Assembly: GCF_041146395.1 (NCBI RefSeq) | Contig: NC_090995.1 | Span: 12,006,501 to 12,070,500 of the forward strand | Length of the DNA stretch: 64,000 nucleotides | DNA from: Eulemur rufifrons | Taxonomy: Eukaryota; Chordata; Mammalia; Primates; Lemuridae | Direction: 5' to 3' | Shown here: positions 12,991 through 25,095 of the stretch, piece by piece | Position numbering within the stretch: the first letter of the stretch is position 1 | How the letters are laid out: every line of letters begins with the position of its first letter | Program-made: the position numbers and the translations under genes | The notes under the pieces: generated by a model | Databases searched by the model: none | What the model was told of the DNA's origin: nothing | The model's input: the letters and a program-made list of their open reading frames with translations, nothing else

Positions 12991-14549
12991 CTATGTATAT
13001 ATTTGCACACACACATACGTATGCACAAGTATATGTATACATACGTACTTATTCAGATCAGTTAAGGGATGAAAGAATGAGAAGGATGCTGGTAACTGAT
13101 TCATACTGACAACCCACTAATTAGACGATCCTCCTCAACCACAGTACGACATCACAATTGTAGAAGCACATTTTTTGAAAGTGGTACCAGTTGACTCTCC
13201 TTATGTCCTATACTGCCTTTGTTGAAGATATACTGCTGTACTTATTTTTTAACAAATTAGTCACACGGTTTTAGACCGATGCCGTATCTCCCCAATTCCC
13301 CAGGGCTAAGACCATGTGTTACAGGTCTCTGCATACAGCACAATGGGAGACACATAGGCCCTAAAAGTAGTTTTGATGGAAAAGTTGTGGTCGTCCCAGG
13401 TAGTCAGGCTGATAAAAGCTGACCCTGACAGTATTTAATAACGTGCGATCTAATCATTGACGATTATCTTTCATAGAATGTCAAATGGAAAGAAAAAAAG
13501 GGGCCGTAAACTTCAGTCACAATTATTTATACTCCTCTGATATAGTTTCTAGGACTGTATGATTTGAGAGAAACATTTCTTAGGAACTGTAAGCTTCACA
13601 GAGAACATACATTTGTTGCTAAAATATTTGATGGCCTCTCGGGGTTAACACCCGTTGTCCTAGTGCGATGAGTATTGGTTCTGGTTTGTGTCCTCTAAAC
13701 TAGAGATCTTTTTACTAATCAGATGTTTAAAGACTGTGCTGTGTCTGGGCCTATTCTGACAGCTTCAACTCTGAGGGTTTAGCATAGAGGAAATAAACAA
13801 AAAGATGCTACGGCCATTGTAAGTGCTGAAATGTTTTGTCTCTCCCTCTCTGAGCAACAGGATTGTATCTTATGTTCAGCAAATACAGCACGAACAAGAG
13901 GCCTTGAATGTCACAAAACTTTGATGTTCTCATCAAGGCTGTCAGACTGCACAACGGAAGCATATTTTTAGTCATCAAATAATGTTTTTATAAAACCTAG
14001 TCTCTTTAAATGAGCAATTATGGGGGATAAACATTTTCCAGGCAGATTTTAGTCTCTTAGAAGCCAGCATCAGACAATCACTGTGACAATAGTTTGTCAT
14101 CTCCATTTCACATCTCTTCTGAAGGACTCAGCGAGTGAGCAGGGTTTAGTGTGGGGAAGAGTGAAAGGGGTGTCAGGGAGGTGGGGGGGACAGGTGTTGA
14201 GAAAAACTTGGAAATAAAAGCTTTTCACTTGTCTGAGTGTAATTTAATTTTCTTGGTAAAGTATATACACATACCCATGACCTCTCGTGTGTGGCTACTA
14301 TGAAACAGGCAGGAATGAGGGGTGTTAGCAGAACTCTATCTGTGCCTTCCCCCTCGTGTAAAAAGCATGTTACAGGGACTTGAGTCTGGCCCACTTCCTA
14401 ATGTCAAGATCAATTCCTGAGGTTAGATCTTGCAATTAAACAAAAATATACCATTTAGATATAGTCATATACTTATCTTTTAAAATATGTTAACAACGAG
14501 TGAATACCACATAAATCTTGAGGAAATTATATTAAGAAGAACCACTTGT
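12991..14549. other. Intergenic sequence
   Basis: Starts with alternating purine-pyrimidine TA/CA-rich sequence (12985-13045). No gene. The frames at 14173-14394 and 14487-14681 show no domain. Confidence 0.4.
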
Positions 14550-14645
14550 AGCTTATTAAAAATGCAGATTCCTAAGCCCTGGGCTAAAATTAAAGAAAAT
14601 GAATTTCTCCAAATGGGGCCTGGAATATTTGGCAAGTTCCAAAGG
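14550..14645 (+). repeat. Possible MER5-type fragment
   Basis: 'aaaatgcagattcctaagccctgggc' then 'aatttctccaaatggggcctgg' resembles the middle of MER5A. No ends are visible. Confidence 0.4.
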
Positions 14646-14954
14646 TGTATTACACGTATTCAAAAGTGTCAGAACAGCTGATATAGACCATCTGGAGCTT
14701 TGCTGAATAACCCTCATTCCATGGAGGTCCATGGAGTCTCCCCACCTTCACCATGTGGCCATAATCTAATTGCAAATGCAACTTTCCTCCCAGTAAAAAT
14801 ACAGGAATCTGAAATCAACCAGTGGTTAGAATTTTCCCCTGGGAAAACAGCTGACCACTACTGTAGTTCAAACAATCCTTCTGCCAACTGGGGTCTTGAC
14901 CAAGGTGGCACAGTAGACCTTTCTAAGCCATAGAACGTAAGTTTATAAAAGCAG

Positions 14955-15060
14955 CAAGTTTCTCTGTTGGTTCAGTGCTACATCCTGAATGCCTAGAAGA
15001 GGACTGGGCCCCCTGGTGAACATTCAGGAAGTATTTGTTGATTCCTTCTTTGGCAAGAAC
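14955..15060 (+). repeat. L2 LINE 3' end
   Basis: 'tgaatgcctagaagagg' and 'aacattcaggaagtatttgttg' match the last part of L2 in sense. Confidence 0.55.
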
Positions 15061-16614
15061 CCAAGAAATGTCATCCATATTGTTAAATGTATATGTCAGC
15101 AATGTCTTTTTAGAAAGTTTTCATTTTCCTTTTAGAAAACTCTACCACCTTCATGTGGAGACAAAATAGTATCCCTTAAAATGACAATTTTGTCTGAGAA
15201 CGTAAAGTGGCAAAATGGAGGTTAAAGCCATGATTTAATCACCATCTTACAGTGCTAAAAAATGATTTGCAACTACTATTTTAAGATCATCAGCATCACA
15301 AGGAGATTTTTCTTATTTTACCATGATAATGTTTACATGAAAATGGATAGTTCTAAAATAATGTGTTGCCTTAGGGTTCTCATAGCCTCCTATCATCTTA
15401 TTTTACTGTAAACATTTTATAGCTACCACAAAGGTCAAATTGTAAGAGATTTCATAGGTGAATAATAAAGCAAATATATTGCATATGAATTATTGATGTC
15501 TTTTCTCATAGTTTCTCTTTTGTGTCACAACAAAATAATGGCTAATTTATTAGGCCTCAGGTGTGTCACCAAACTCCTTTCATAAAAACCATAACTCTTG
15601 ACACTAATACTTGAAAAACATTTTGTTTTCCTGTGCAGATAATGAAACCGCTTAGTTAAAGCAATGAATTTAAAGCAATACATAAACTTGTGAGACTATG
15701 TTAATGTTTGGCATTATAAAAGTTTCAAGCAAATTCTAAAGGGTCCTATTGCCATGTAATAATGGGAACATATTTTCTGTAACATCTACACATCACAACT
15801 AAAATACTCTGAATGTCACAGAAGGAAGTAAAAAGAGAATTGTTTACATGAATTGTTCATATTGCTGTCAAGTATAAACCTGGGTGATTACAACCTCTAT
15901 AAACCGATTACTGGATGTAACCACTGTTTACAACTCAAAACAAATGGGTTAAGCCAACATTCACTATGGCCTAACTTACAGCAACACAAACAGTTGCATG
16001 GAGCTAGCAGACCTATTACAGCAGCAGCCCAAGACAAAGTAATCATCACTAAAATCACAAGCAGAAAAAAAGTATCAGCTGCCCAGTAAGGTAGAGCAAC
16101 TGGTAAAAACCCATGTAAATGGGTAACATCAGGGAAAGCTGCATCTTAGCAACTGTGGACTTTATCCATCATCATTATTATGCTAAGATTACAGATAAGA
16201 AATTAGTCCTTAGGTATGATGATAAATAATTCATAGTTATCTAAAAACTTAGGACTATTTTGAAAATAAGTGTTATAAGATGTACTAACTACTATAGAAC
16301 TCATCAATGAATCTTAGCCAACACACCAAGAGTTATGGGAGTTAATAAAATAAATTGAAAAGCATTGTTCTAGTTCTACCGCATAGCATAACTCTAACAA
16401 GGAAATGAAAAAGAATGCTCTCTAAACTAGGTTTGGAACTGACTATTTATCATACTTAAGGAACCTGTCAAAGCTTTTACATACTTGCATTTTTATTCAG
16501 AGATAACAGATTATTAAAATGTTTAAGGTATTAAGAATCAAAAAGAATCCACATTTATCTGATTAAGGATTTTGTAAGATATTGTTATTATTATTTTTAT
16601 GTAGATCTTCTTAA
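15061..16614. other. Intergenic AT-rich sequence
   Basis: No gene, CpG cluster or confident repeat. The 78-codon frame at 15853-16089 has no recognised domain. Confidence 0.4.
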
Positions 16615-16745
16615 ATCACTTTTGCATGCATTAATTTATCCTTCAGACACACCCATAGGAGCTAGATTGCAAAGGCTTTATTATTTCTACTTCCTGGAAA
16701 ACAGGTGGAGAGGAAGAAATTTTGCAAAAACTTTGTACGAGTTTA
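16615..16745 (-). repeat. Possible MIR, antisense
   Basis: 'gcattaatttatccttcagacacacccatagga' in pieces, then 'ttattatttctacttcctgg', loosely follows the antisense MIR core (low number of matches). Confidence 0.35.
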
Positions 16746-17389
16746 ATTTCAGAATTACATCAGAATTATAGATCCAGTTCAGCCTAACGATCCGAACTAT
16801 CCAACCTCCCGATTTTCTACTCATGTTTCTAAACCAAAAATTTTGGAGGATTCATACAAGTGTAAGTCAAGTTAGAACTCACATTTATGAAGAAAACAAA
16901 AAAACATATTCCGTGAGAGGATGTGTTCACTTATAAAAACAATCCCTGGAGGATTTTTGTAAATAGTATTTTAAGAGAGAAAGGAAAATACACCCAAGTC
17001 AACTATATACTTAGCAGGTTGTTAGGTACTTTTTTGTTTTTCCTAAATCGATGTTTCCATTAGTCCTACCAGGGAGGTATTGTTTCATCATCTTACGAAC
17101 AACGTGGCTCAGAAAGCTCCAGAAATGATGGAAGTCCAGAGCTTTTCCCGTTGGTCTTGTGCTTCTTATACTTAGTCTCCCTAGTGCCCCGATGGCAGAG
17201 GAGAGACACATGGATCCAAGGTCCGTCACTAGCACCCTTGTCACACCCACACCCAGGCTGGCTGACATTCCACGAGGACACACTCGAGTCAGACCCTCTA
17301 TGCCATGGGGATACATCGGGTCCAGACACACACAAGCCATTGCACAAATCTGGGCTTCTGACCTTCCTTCTACCTAGTAAGGGCAGAAA
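16746..17389. other. Intergenic sequence with overlapping spurious frames
   Basis: Five overlapping frames on both strands lie between 17011 and 17462. None shows a domain and they exclude one another, so I call none of them a gene. Confidence 0.4.
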
Positions 17390-17700
17390 GATTCCTTCTG
17401 CATACTTTCTGCACACTTCATTACCTCAGAACCTCTTATTCCTCCCCAAAAGCCCAGCTTAATGTCACCTCCTGAGTAAATCCTTTGGTCTTTTTTGACT
17501 AAGAGTGACCTACACAACATTGTGTTCATATGTGCAGACGAACATTAACTACTTTTTATTGTGATTTGTCATTTCCTATCATGTCACTAGACTGAGCTCT
17601 CTGAAGGCAGAGCTCTCTGATTCATTCTGGTATCTCTACTGCCTAGCACCGTTCCTAGGATAAGATACCTTTTCAAAGCATGCTTACTGACTGAAGTGCT
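17390..17700 (+). repeat. L2 LINE 3' portion
   Basis: Sense L2: 'cttaatgtcacctcctgag', 'ctagactgagctctctgaagg', 'ctactgcctagcaccgttcc', 'gcatgcttactgactgaa'. An 11-bp direct repeat (gagctctctga) sits inside it. Confidence 0.7.
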
Positions 17701-18880
17701 AGTAGGTAAAGTAGAAAGCCTTGTAACCACCAGGTTGGTTGAATGCCAATAGGCTTCCAAAGTATTTCTGGGAAGAGAACAAGTGAATAGTTAAAAGTAG
17801 TGTATTTTCATTATTCTTTAAAATCTCCTTTCTATAATCTTGTTTTCTCAATCAATTTACTCTATCGCTGATTACAGAGCTAAGGAAAACTTCACACAGC
17901 CTCAATTATGACAAATTACTAATTAAGACCCTCCAGGTTAAGAAGGTAGGGGTGTTTGTAAAGGGAAAAGAGCTACTAAGGACTGAAATGCTCCAAAAGA
18001 CATAGACAGCTGCTTGCTTTTAATAATCAGAAAATCAGATTTGACTACTCTATGTAATATTTGCATCCTATTTGCATACAAATACATTTGAATAGTCTTG
18101 CTCAAAAACCTGAAAGCCACAAAAATAAATTTTCATAATGAGTTCTTAAAGTAGATGTTTTTAAAACTCCAAACATCAGTGAGTTATCTTTTACAAAGTT
18201 TTAACAAAACATACCAAGTAAAACTTCTATTAAAAGGAAGAAATAAATAGGCTTCACTGTCATCTTTTACTCACTCATCTCTGCTGGCCTTAGGGAAGTC
18301 TATGTTTTCGTGGAAATTACACACATTTTCACCAACTGCAAAGCAATGACAAGATGACAAAACGAAAAAGTTTCTCTCCTCTATTGAAATGAAAAGGCAG
18401 TTGAGTTCCTGTATTTCCTTGATTTTGTCCAGCTAAGATTGTTGCTCTAAAGATTTCAACAATAACAATGTTAATAATATGTTACCAGGAGTGTTATTCT
18501 TTATGGAGTTTTGTTTCATTATGGAGTTGCCCCCGCCCCATGAGCAGCAAGTAATCCCCCGACCACCCCTGAAACTACCGCAGTTGATGAACCAGCTGAC
18601 ATGCACCACCGAGGGCTCGAGGAGGATGGGTAGCCTTCGTGTGGCCGACACAGTCACTTTTATGACAGTTTATCCAAACATGAAGAAAAGAGCAACCCTC
18701 ACAACAACCACACCCCCAGGAAAAGATGCAAACTAGTCCTGGAAATACTTACTGATTGCTGAGTGTGTGGCTGAAAGCTGTTACCCCTAACCCTGGCACA
18801 GGGCTTCCTTAAGGGCAGAGCGAAAGGTCAACATTTTTGCATTAACTAACAAAACACAAAGCAGAGGCAAAAGAGAAAAA
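17701..18880. other. Intergenic sequence
   Basis: AT-rich, with overlapping frames at 18433-18736 on both strands that show no domain. No repeat was recognised. Confidence 0.4.
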
Positions 18881-18994
18881 GCAGCTGCTGAGGTTAATTA
18901 TAGCAGATATATCACCCAGTCTCCAGTTTACAGAACTATGAGCCCACCTGCTGACTCCCCTCTCTCCTTCCATGGGACGTTAAAGCAGCCAATC
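18881..18994 (+). promoter_or_regulatory. Candidate small promoter block with CCAAT box
   Basis: A locally GC-richer segment in an AT-rich setting carries ccaatcag at 18989-18996 and an AT-rich 'gttataga' just downstream (19002-19009). About 70 bases further on is a strong splice donor. A second CCAAT in reverse (cattggc, about 19123) and E-box-like cagctg (19135) follow. The promoter role is inference from motif spacing only. Confidence 0.35.
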
Positions 18995-19065
18995 AGAAGC
19001 AGTTATAGATGCCACCCACCCGGCCGCTCATCCGTTGTAGGTTGGCAAGAGAAAGCGAAAACAAG
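18995..19065 (+). ncRNA. Candidate first exon of an unannotated transcript
   Basis: The segment ends 'aaaacaag' followed by gtaagtg (from 19066), a near-perfect 5' splice site. It lies just downstream of a CCAAT box and contains cggccg-type GC-rich sequence unusual for this region. There is no ATG-initiated frame of useful length, so a non-coding RNA or an untranslated exon is the simplest reading. The start is not defined. Conservation and RNA evidence are not available to me. Confidence 0.3.
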
Positions 19066-19920
19066 GTAAGTGCCTCCTCCCCTGCCTTCGCAGACAGGAT
19101 TAATACTGATAATTGCTTGGTCATTGGCTAGTCCAGCTGCAGCAATTGCTACCTCCTCCTTCACCCTCACCTTTGCATTTGAATTGCCCTCATCCTAACA
19201 AATAACTCAAAGCTCTGTTTTGCCTGACCTTACCTGAACAACATGCACTTCTTTATTATCAATCAGTATCTCTCATCTGCATCGTTCCTGAAGGGTGTTG
19301 ATGGTCACATCTCCCAAAAGATACTTTAAAATGATTAGGCTTTTTTTCTTCTGTAAGCATGAATGCTTACAATATATACATGTAAAATACATACATACGT
19401 GTATGTGTATTTGCATACAATCTGATTATCTGCACTTTTTCCTGGATAATTGCAAGCTGTTTGGTTGGTGATCATTTGGCTTTAAATGCTTTTATAAATA
19501 GTATATTCTCATTTTGACTAAAGATGAGAATTTTAGTTCCATCTGTGTAGGAAGCTCTTAAATTGCAGCATATTTATATGGTGAGGCTTGGTAGCTGGGA
19601 ATGTCAAACTGTAGGCTTCACTAACAAATGTGATTTGCCAAGTACTCTCAAAATATTTGAGACACTAAATTAGGCACTTCCTGCAGCCAGAAAAATGGCA
19701 GTTCTTTCCCTTACTGGATTTATATCTCACAGATATCACCATCTGCTATTTATTCTCCTTATTTTGAACACGGTATCACAGAGACACAACAAGTTTAAAT
19801 GGATTTGTAAGACTTCATAGTTAACATATTCCATCCAGGGAACTGGAAAATTTTCAGAGGAAGTGAGTTATTCTTTTTAATTCACTTTTAGTAGAAGACA
19901 TTCTCTCACTCATATTGGTG
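19066..19920. other. Sequence downstream of candidate exon
   Basis: Would be the first intron of the candidate transcript. Includes TA/CA alternating sequence (19368-19418) and no confident repeat. Confidence 0.35.
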
Positions 19921-20372
19921 ATTAAGAGCATAAACTCTTCTCAACCAACCTGGCCAACATAGCGAGACCCCATTTCTACAAAATATGATAATAAAATTAG
20001 CTAGGCACAGTGGCACATGCCAGTAGTCTTAGCTACTTGGGAGGCTGAGACACGAGGATTGCTTTAACCCAGGAGTTCTCAAGGCTACAGTGAGCTGTGA
20101 TCACACCACCACTGCACTCGAGCCTGGGTGACAAAGTGAGACCCTGTCTCAAAAAAAAAAAAAAAAAAATTGCATAGACTCTGAAGGCAGACTGAGTTCA
20201 AATCTTACCTAGCTCGACCACTTGATGGTTCTGGAACTTAAACACCCTACTCAACTCTCAATTTCCTCATCCACAAAGTGAAAATAGCAGCCGTATCTCC
20301 TTCTCAGAGTTGTGGCTAAGGGTTAAATGAGTGAACATATATAAATATCAAGGCCCACAGTACACACCATGC
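19921..20372 (+). repeat. MIR SINE split by an Alu
   Basis: 'attaagagcataaactct' (19921-19938) is the MIR 5' part. It resumes after the Alu as 'gcatagactctgaaggcag' (20172 on), 'tgagttcaaatcttacctagctc', 'cctcatccacaaagtg', and 'gggttaaatgagtgaacat'. The two halves join cleanly around the duplicated target. Confidence 0.85.
19939..20171 (+). mobile_element. 5'-truncated Alu inserted in MIR
   Basis: Starts within the left arm ('caacctggccaacatagcgagaccc'), continues through the right arm and ends in a poly-A tail. The target duplication is gcataaactct (19928-19938) and gcatagactct (20172-20182), 10 of 11 identical. It lacks the long strepsirrhine-type linker, so it is an older Alu type. Confidence 0.85.
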
Positions 20373-20514
20373 CAGCTGTAATCATCACCCAGGAGCCAAT
20401 GCTGTAAACCCAAGGTTCAAGTTCACATACCCACCATTTCTACATGCAGGCATCCCTGGGGTTGCAGACAAGCTATGTTCCTGAGAACGTCTTTAGGTCA
20501 GATCCCTGATGAAC

Positions 20515-20623
20515 GGCGCATATATGGTAATAATAGTAACAACAAAAAAAAAACTATAATGGCTCATATATGATAATAATAATAACAACAAAACTATAAT
20601 GGCTCATATATGGTAATAATAAT
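20515..20623. repeat. Tandem array, about 2.5 copies of an AT-rich 40-46-bp unit
   Basis: The unit 'ggctcatatatg...aataata...acaacaaaa...ctataat' begins at 20515, 20561 and 20601. The third copy is partial. It lies inside the Tigger derivative. Confidence 0.85.
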
Positions 20624-20959
20624 ACTGTGTAATATTGTAATAATAGTAATACCCCTGTATTATAATAATAAGTTACAGAAACCATTATACTTTCTTTTAA
20701 CTCAAAACAAACAGATTATAAAAACAAACTTATCCAAAAAGTTTAGATAGGAGAAGAGAAATTTCAAAAAATATTAACGGTTAACACTCACCTAATGTTG
20801 CACCCATGTCTTGCTCACTGGCACGGGCATTTCTGAGACAAGAAGGCAGCTGCCATAGATCAGAAGGTGACGATGGAGAAGTGCTGGAGAGGAAGGAATG
20901 GGAGCTGGAGAATCAGGATTTGATTCTGTCACCGGAGGAAGGAGCTCACCACTGAAGTC

Positions 20960-21225
20960 GGTTCTTTGAAAAAAGTATCTAGGGTTGTTTGCACAGCCTT
21001 TTTCTTTTTTTCATCATACATGGCGTGTAGCAGCTGACGTTCTCTCTCACTGCACGGTAAACCTTTGTAAACCGCTCCATGTTAGGGTCTCGATCCTCAA
21101 GCTTAGCAAGTCCTGCTTCAAGGAGACGAAAGGCTTCAGCGAATTCTTTTGTCATAAACTTTCTTGGCTCTGGATCTTCTGATTCTTGGTGTTTTTGTGT
21201 TTCTATCAGCTGCTTCTCTGTCTAT
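20960..21225 (-). pseudogene. Tigger transposase C-terminus, frameshifted
   Basis: Read on the minus strand from about 21220 downwards, one frame gives a segment with 'EDPEPRKFMTKEFAEAF' and 'RDPNMERFTKVYRAV', the charged helix and 'DPN-ER-TKV' block found near the C-terminus of Tigger/TIGD-type transposases. A shift of frame near 21020 is needed to continue into 'MYDEKKKKAVQTTLDTFF', which resembles the usual C-terminal tail. The catalytic DDE/D core is absent, so no activity is possible. It is old and non-functional. Confidence 0.75.
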
Positions 21226-21426
21226 GAGACCAGCCACTAGTGCAAAGATGCTGCACCAACAAACTGCTTACACCACGCAGGTGTGTTTCCATGTGGGGAA
21301 GAAACTGGTTCCCGAATTATTAACTTAATTATTTAATTATAAATTATTCTCCTGGGGAGCCTTGGGAGCCTGTTTGTAAGTACGAAACGCCGTGGGTTGG
21401 GTCATCCGAAACCCAGAGGCTGCCTG

Positions 21427-22044
21427 TTTTTATACACATTGCCAGTTACAGTCACAAACCTAACTTTAAATACGAGTCCAGCCACGTTTGCTTAGTGGCC
21501 ATGGTGTGTCTTGACCTCCAGGTTTGTTAGTTGCCCAGCCAACATCCATGCTCCACTTCCTCCTCACCAACATAATCCTTTTTTACTGTGGGCTTAGTGA
21601 TATGCCCAGCTAACAGGAAAGAAAACACATTTCCCAGACTCCTATTCAGACGGGGGATTCATGTGATACAGTTCTGGCCGATGAGATCAAAATGGAAGTT
21701 TTGGGTTGAGACTTCTGAGAAATCTCCTTGAAAGCAGGCAAATTCTACTTGCATGTGGAGTTTGCTTTTGCTCATCTCCTTCTTCCTGCCTGAAGAGCAG
21801 ATGCTGTAGCTGGAGCCCCAGCAGCCACCAGGCGACCAGAGTAAAATGTATACTCCAAGGATGGCTGAAAGAAAGGGTTGAAAGAGCCCGGGTCATGATT
21901 GCACGTAAACCTGCTGCATAGCCCTGGACCACCTCTCTTCCAACTGGCATCTCCTTAGGAAGTAAAAGATAAATTCTTATCCCGCTTGAACCACTCTTAT
22001 TTGGGTTTTCTATACACGCAGCCAATTTCAATCACTAACAAATA
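21427..22044. other. Intergenic sequence
   Basis: The 114-codon minus frame (21687-22031) overlaps a 71-codon plus frame. Neither shows a domain. Nothing else was recognised. Confidence 0.4.
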
Positions 22045-22165
22045 TAAGTGGGGTCTCATCGTCCCCATTTCCAGATCAAGTTAAGGAACATCCTGCAAGG
22101 ACACAGCGTGAGGATGACAGAACTGGCTCTGGAGCCCAGGCAGTCTGGGCCCAGGGAACACATAC
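22045..22165 (-). repeat. MIR SINE, antisense
   Basis: 'ctcatcgtccccatttccagatcaag', 'ggacacagcgtgagg', 'ctctggagcccaggcagtctg' follow the antisense MIR core, diverged. Confidence 0.6.
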
Positions 22166-22279
22166 TTAATCATATACTATATGCCTCTTTAAAAAGCACA
22201 AATAGGATTAGGTTTGGGAACCTAAAACTGACTTTTTCCCCTATCTATACACTCCCTTTCCTTGATCCTTTGGACAGCC

Positions 22280-22490
22280 AACACCATCTAGTGTATTAAG
22301 TGCCAAGCGCACTGTGCCAGGCCCTGAAGACACCCCAGTGACAAACCCAACAAGACCCCTGCCCTCCTAGAGCCGACATCTGCAAGGGATGTAGGCAAGA
22401 ACAGAGACAATTGCAATATTATAAGCGCGGTTATGTGGGTGATACCAAGTACCATGGGAAAGTAAAGGAGGGCGCCTATCCCAGCCAGTT
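22280..22490 (-). repeat. L2 LINE 3' end, antisense
   Basis: 'agtgccaagcgcactgtgccaggccctg', 'acaagacccctgccctcctagag', 'caattgcaatattataag' and 'accaagtaccatggg' follow antisense L2. Confidence 0.75.
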
Positions 22491-23609
22491 TTCTCTCCCT
22501 CCCCAAAAATACGTCGTTACTAATTTTCCAGATGTGTGGGGAAATGTCCAGCAAAAGTGAACTGCTATACTTGAATAGTCTCATAGATGATTTTCTGCTC
22601 AAGGGGAGGAGGGTCAGCTGGACAACTTTCCCTTACCCCATCTCGGCTTAGACATGGGATTCCTCACTCTTTCCCCTACTTACAACTGTTTTTACTCTTC
22701 ATGGACAGAGGTAAGAAATATTTCTCAGCTCTCCCACACGTGGCATTACAAGGACTGTTAGTCCTACCCACATCTGTCCTCAAGCTGTGCTGCTGTCTGC
22801 CCTCAGCTGCTGTCCCTTCATCTTGCCTTGGTTCACTCCCATCACTTCTGGATGGGGTGGCAATCGGAATGGGACAAGGAGGACCTTCCTTTTAAATCTT
22901 CTCCATCAGATCCAAGTAAAATAATTTCCTTCTCTTCACGCCAAAGCCCACTCTTCTCTTCTGATCCCTCCTCAGGCTTCATCCGTGGTTCACATACCTG
23001 ACGTATAAAGACCTCCTTTGGTTACCCACGAGGTTGCATCAGGAAACCAAGTAAAATAACAGACTAGCCTCTCTGTTCTCACCCTTGATGTACTTCTCTC
23101 TCAATAGAGCAATTTATCTCCTAAGATTCTAAAAAAGAAAGGCAGAATGAGATTGGTGAAACCTCTGCTGCATTTCGATCCTATTTCACCTGGTTAACTA
23201 TCCATCCACCTTTGCCTTCTCAGTAGGAAATACAGAAACATCCTGCTGCCCATGGGAACATCAGGCCCTACTGGGCTGGTTTCTATCAGTGATGAGGGCC
23301 AGCATGGAATCACTCGACAAACCTAAACGCAAAGACAGTATTCGAATACTAGACACAGTGTAAATAACGACGACGACGAAAAAGGCTAATATTTTAATTG
23401 TCCTTAGTAGCTTAAGAGCATGGCACAGACTGTGTTTATTCCATGAATAATGACTTCTTTTGCCTTCCAGCTTTTTGCATCACAGACTTCTATGCCTACC
23501 TCGCTTCTTAACACATTATGCCTGGTTGTCCCATTTGTCACCATAATTACGTGACGTGAAGGGTAATAACCTGGGGAAAGAAGGACTTGGAGTTTGACCT
23601 TGTAGGAAT
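22491..23609. other. Intergenic sequence
   Basis: No gene. The overlapping frames at 22288-22602 (minus, inside L2) and 22587-22895 (plus) have no domain. 22920-23120 may be a degraded L2 in sense but is too diverged to call. Confidence 0.4.
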
Positions 23610-23690
23610 TATCCAAGCTCCACGTTCTCATCTTTAGAATGGCAATGACAACCATCTACCTCAGAGGTTTGTATGAAAACGAGTAGATTT
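23610..23690 (+). repeat. MIR 3' fragment
   Basis: 'gttctcatctttagaatggcaatgacaaccatctacctcagagg' in pieces follows the second half of MIR in sense. Confidence 0.6.
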
Positions 23691-24761
23691 CTCACATCAC
23701 GACAGAACACTTTTCACAAACAAAGAGCTTTGAAGCCGCATTATCATTCTCAGACTTGTGCTGCATTTCCAATTACAGGATGAGTCGGCCACTGATTAAT
23801 CATTCCTGCAGACGTCGTCCCTTCCTATGAAGTGCAGCCACAGGGCAGAAGAGTGTCAAGATGAAATACGCATCGACATAGCGATCTCACAGCTTTGGAT
23901 GTCAAAGGATGTTGTGGGATCTTTTCATTGTCACAAACAGGCACCTGAGCTCTTTATGTCTTCATAGAAAACTGAACGCGGGGGAAGCTTGATAAAGCGG
24001 ACTCAACAATGAGAACACTGATTTCCATCATTCATTCTCTCCATGTTGGAGAAAAATCAGTAATAAGCACGAAATTGAGGCTGCCGTCTTCTACCGTTCT
24101 ACCCACCTGTGCTCAGCGTCCCACAGTATCAAGGTTTAGCATGTTGGGCAGAAAATAAGATTCAGATGGCAAAACTGTGCTCATCACAAGACTGCAGCTC
24201 TGAATGGGGATTAAGGTGTGGGAGAGGAGAGGTGACCTGGAAGTCTGGGGACTTTTTTGGTGGCTGACATCAATAGGCATAAATGGAACAATAGAGTAGT
24301 CCCAGGAGATACAAGGCAGATGCTGAGAGGCTGTGAGTGTTGGCAAGTGGGGAAAGTTGGATGTCTAGGATCTCCCGATGATGAGAATAGAAAACGGGTA
24401 AGATTGTTTTAGTCTAATGCAGCGCAGACCTCTCTCAGCCTCTGTCAGGAAAGGAGCAATTTTATTTTAAAAGTATTTGACCCCTATGGCCCTATTGATG
24501 GACTTGAGGATTTCTAGAATAGCAGGTACCACGCCAAGCTGTGCTGGTTCTCCCTCTTCATAGACTAACCAAAGTCATGACTCTAATGAACACAATTTTG
24601 AGAGAGTTAAAATAGAAAGTTGATGTCACAGCAGATTAGCAAGGATATAAAGTTTAGAACCCAGAGGGCTCCTTTGTGTATCCCCCAATCCATTGTGATT
24701 GCCCACTTAACATTCTGGTAGGACGATCCCTGCCTTATCCCTCTCTAGAAAGTCTCTAGGA
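23691..24761. other. Intergenic sequence
   Basis: No gene or confident repeat seen. The minus frame 24113-24346 is unsupported. Confidence 0.4.
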
Positions 24762-24909
24762 GGCCAGGCACAGTGGCTCGTGACTATAATCCCAGAACGT
24801 TAGGAGGCCCAGGCAGGAGGATCATTTGAGGCCAGGAATTCAAGATCAGCCTGAACAACATAGCAATGCCTCATCTCTACCAAAAAAAAAAAGAAAAGAA
24901 AAAGAAAAA
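24762..24909 (+). mobile_element. Alu left-arm monomer (FLAM-like)
   Basis: 'ggccaggcacagtggctcgtgac' to 'catctctacc' then an A-rich tail with g interruptions. It is a single arm of about 148 bp and diverged, so old. Confidence 0.8.
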
Positions 24910-25095
24910 TGTTTTTATTCAGACTACATCTAGAGTAAGGAAAGCTGGCCTCCAATGAAAGAAGCTTCTCCGTCCTTTTGAAACATAATTCCCAACGCAA
25001 CAGTATCGGGAGATGGAGCCGTTTGGTAGGTATTTGGATCATGAGAGCTCCGTTTCAGGAATCGGCTAAGGCAGTTATAAAAAGGCTTCACAGAG

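Larger units (their letters stand above)
20447..21426 (-). mobile_element. Tigger-family (TcMar) DNA transposon, internally deleted
   Basis: The left end 'caggcatccctgggg' and the inverse of the right end '(cccagag)gctgcctg' form imperfect terminal inverted repeats. Inside, on the minus strand, is the C-terminal part of a pogo/Tigger transposase (20960-21225). At 980 bp it is much shorter than an autonomous Tigger, so it is a deletion derivative. The exact subfamily is not assigned. Confidence 0.7.

Noticed and set aside
18989..19065. Calling a firm promoter and lncRNA gene
   Set aside because: Only motif-level evidence is available. Reported as a candidate with low confidence instead.
20515..20623. 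CRISPR-like array
   Set aside because: The repeats are adjacent with no spacers, and the host is a mammal. It is a small tandem array within a transposon.
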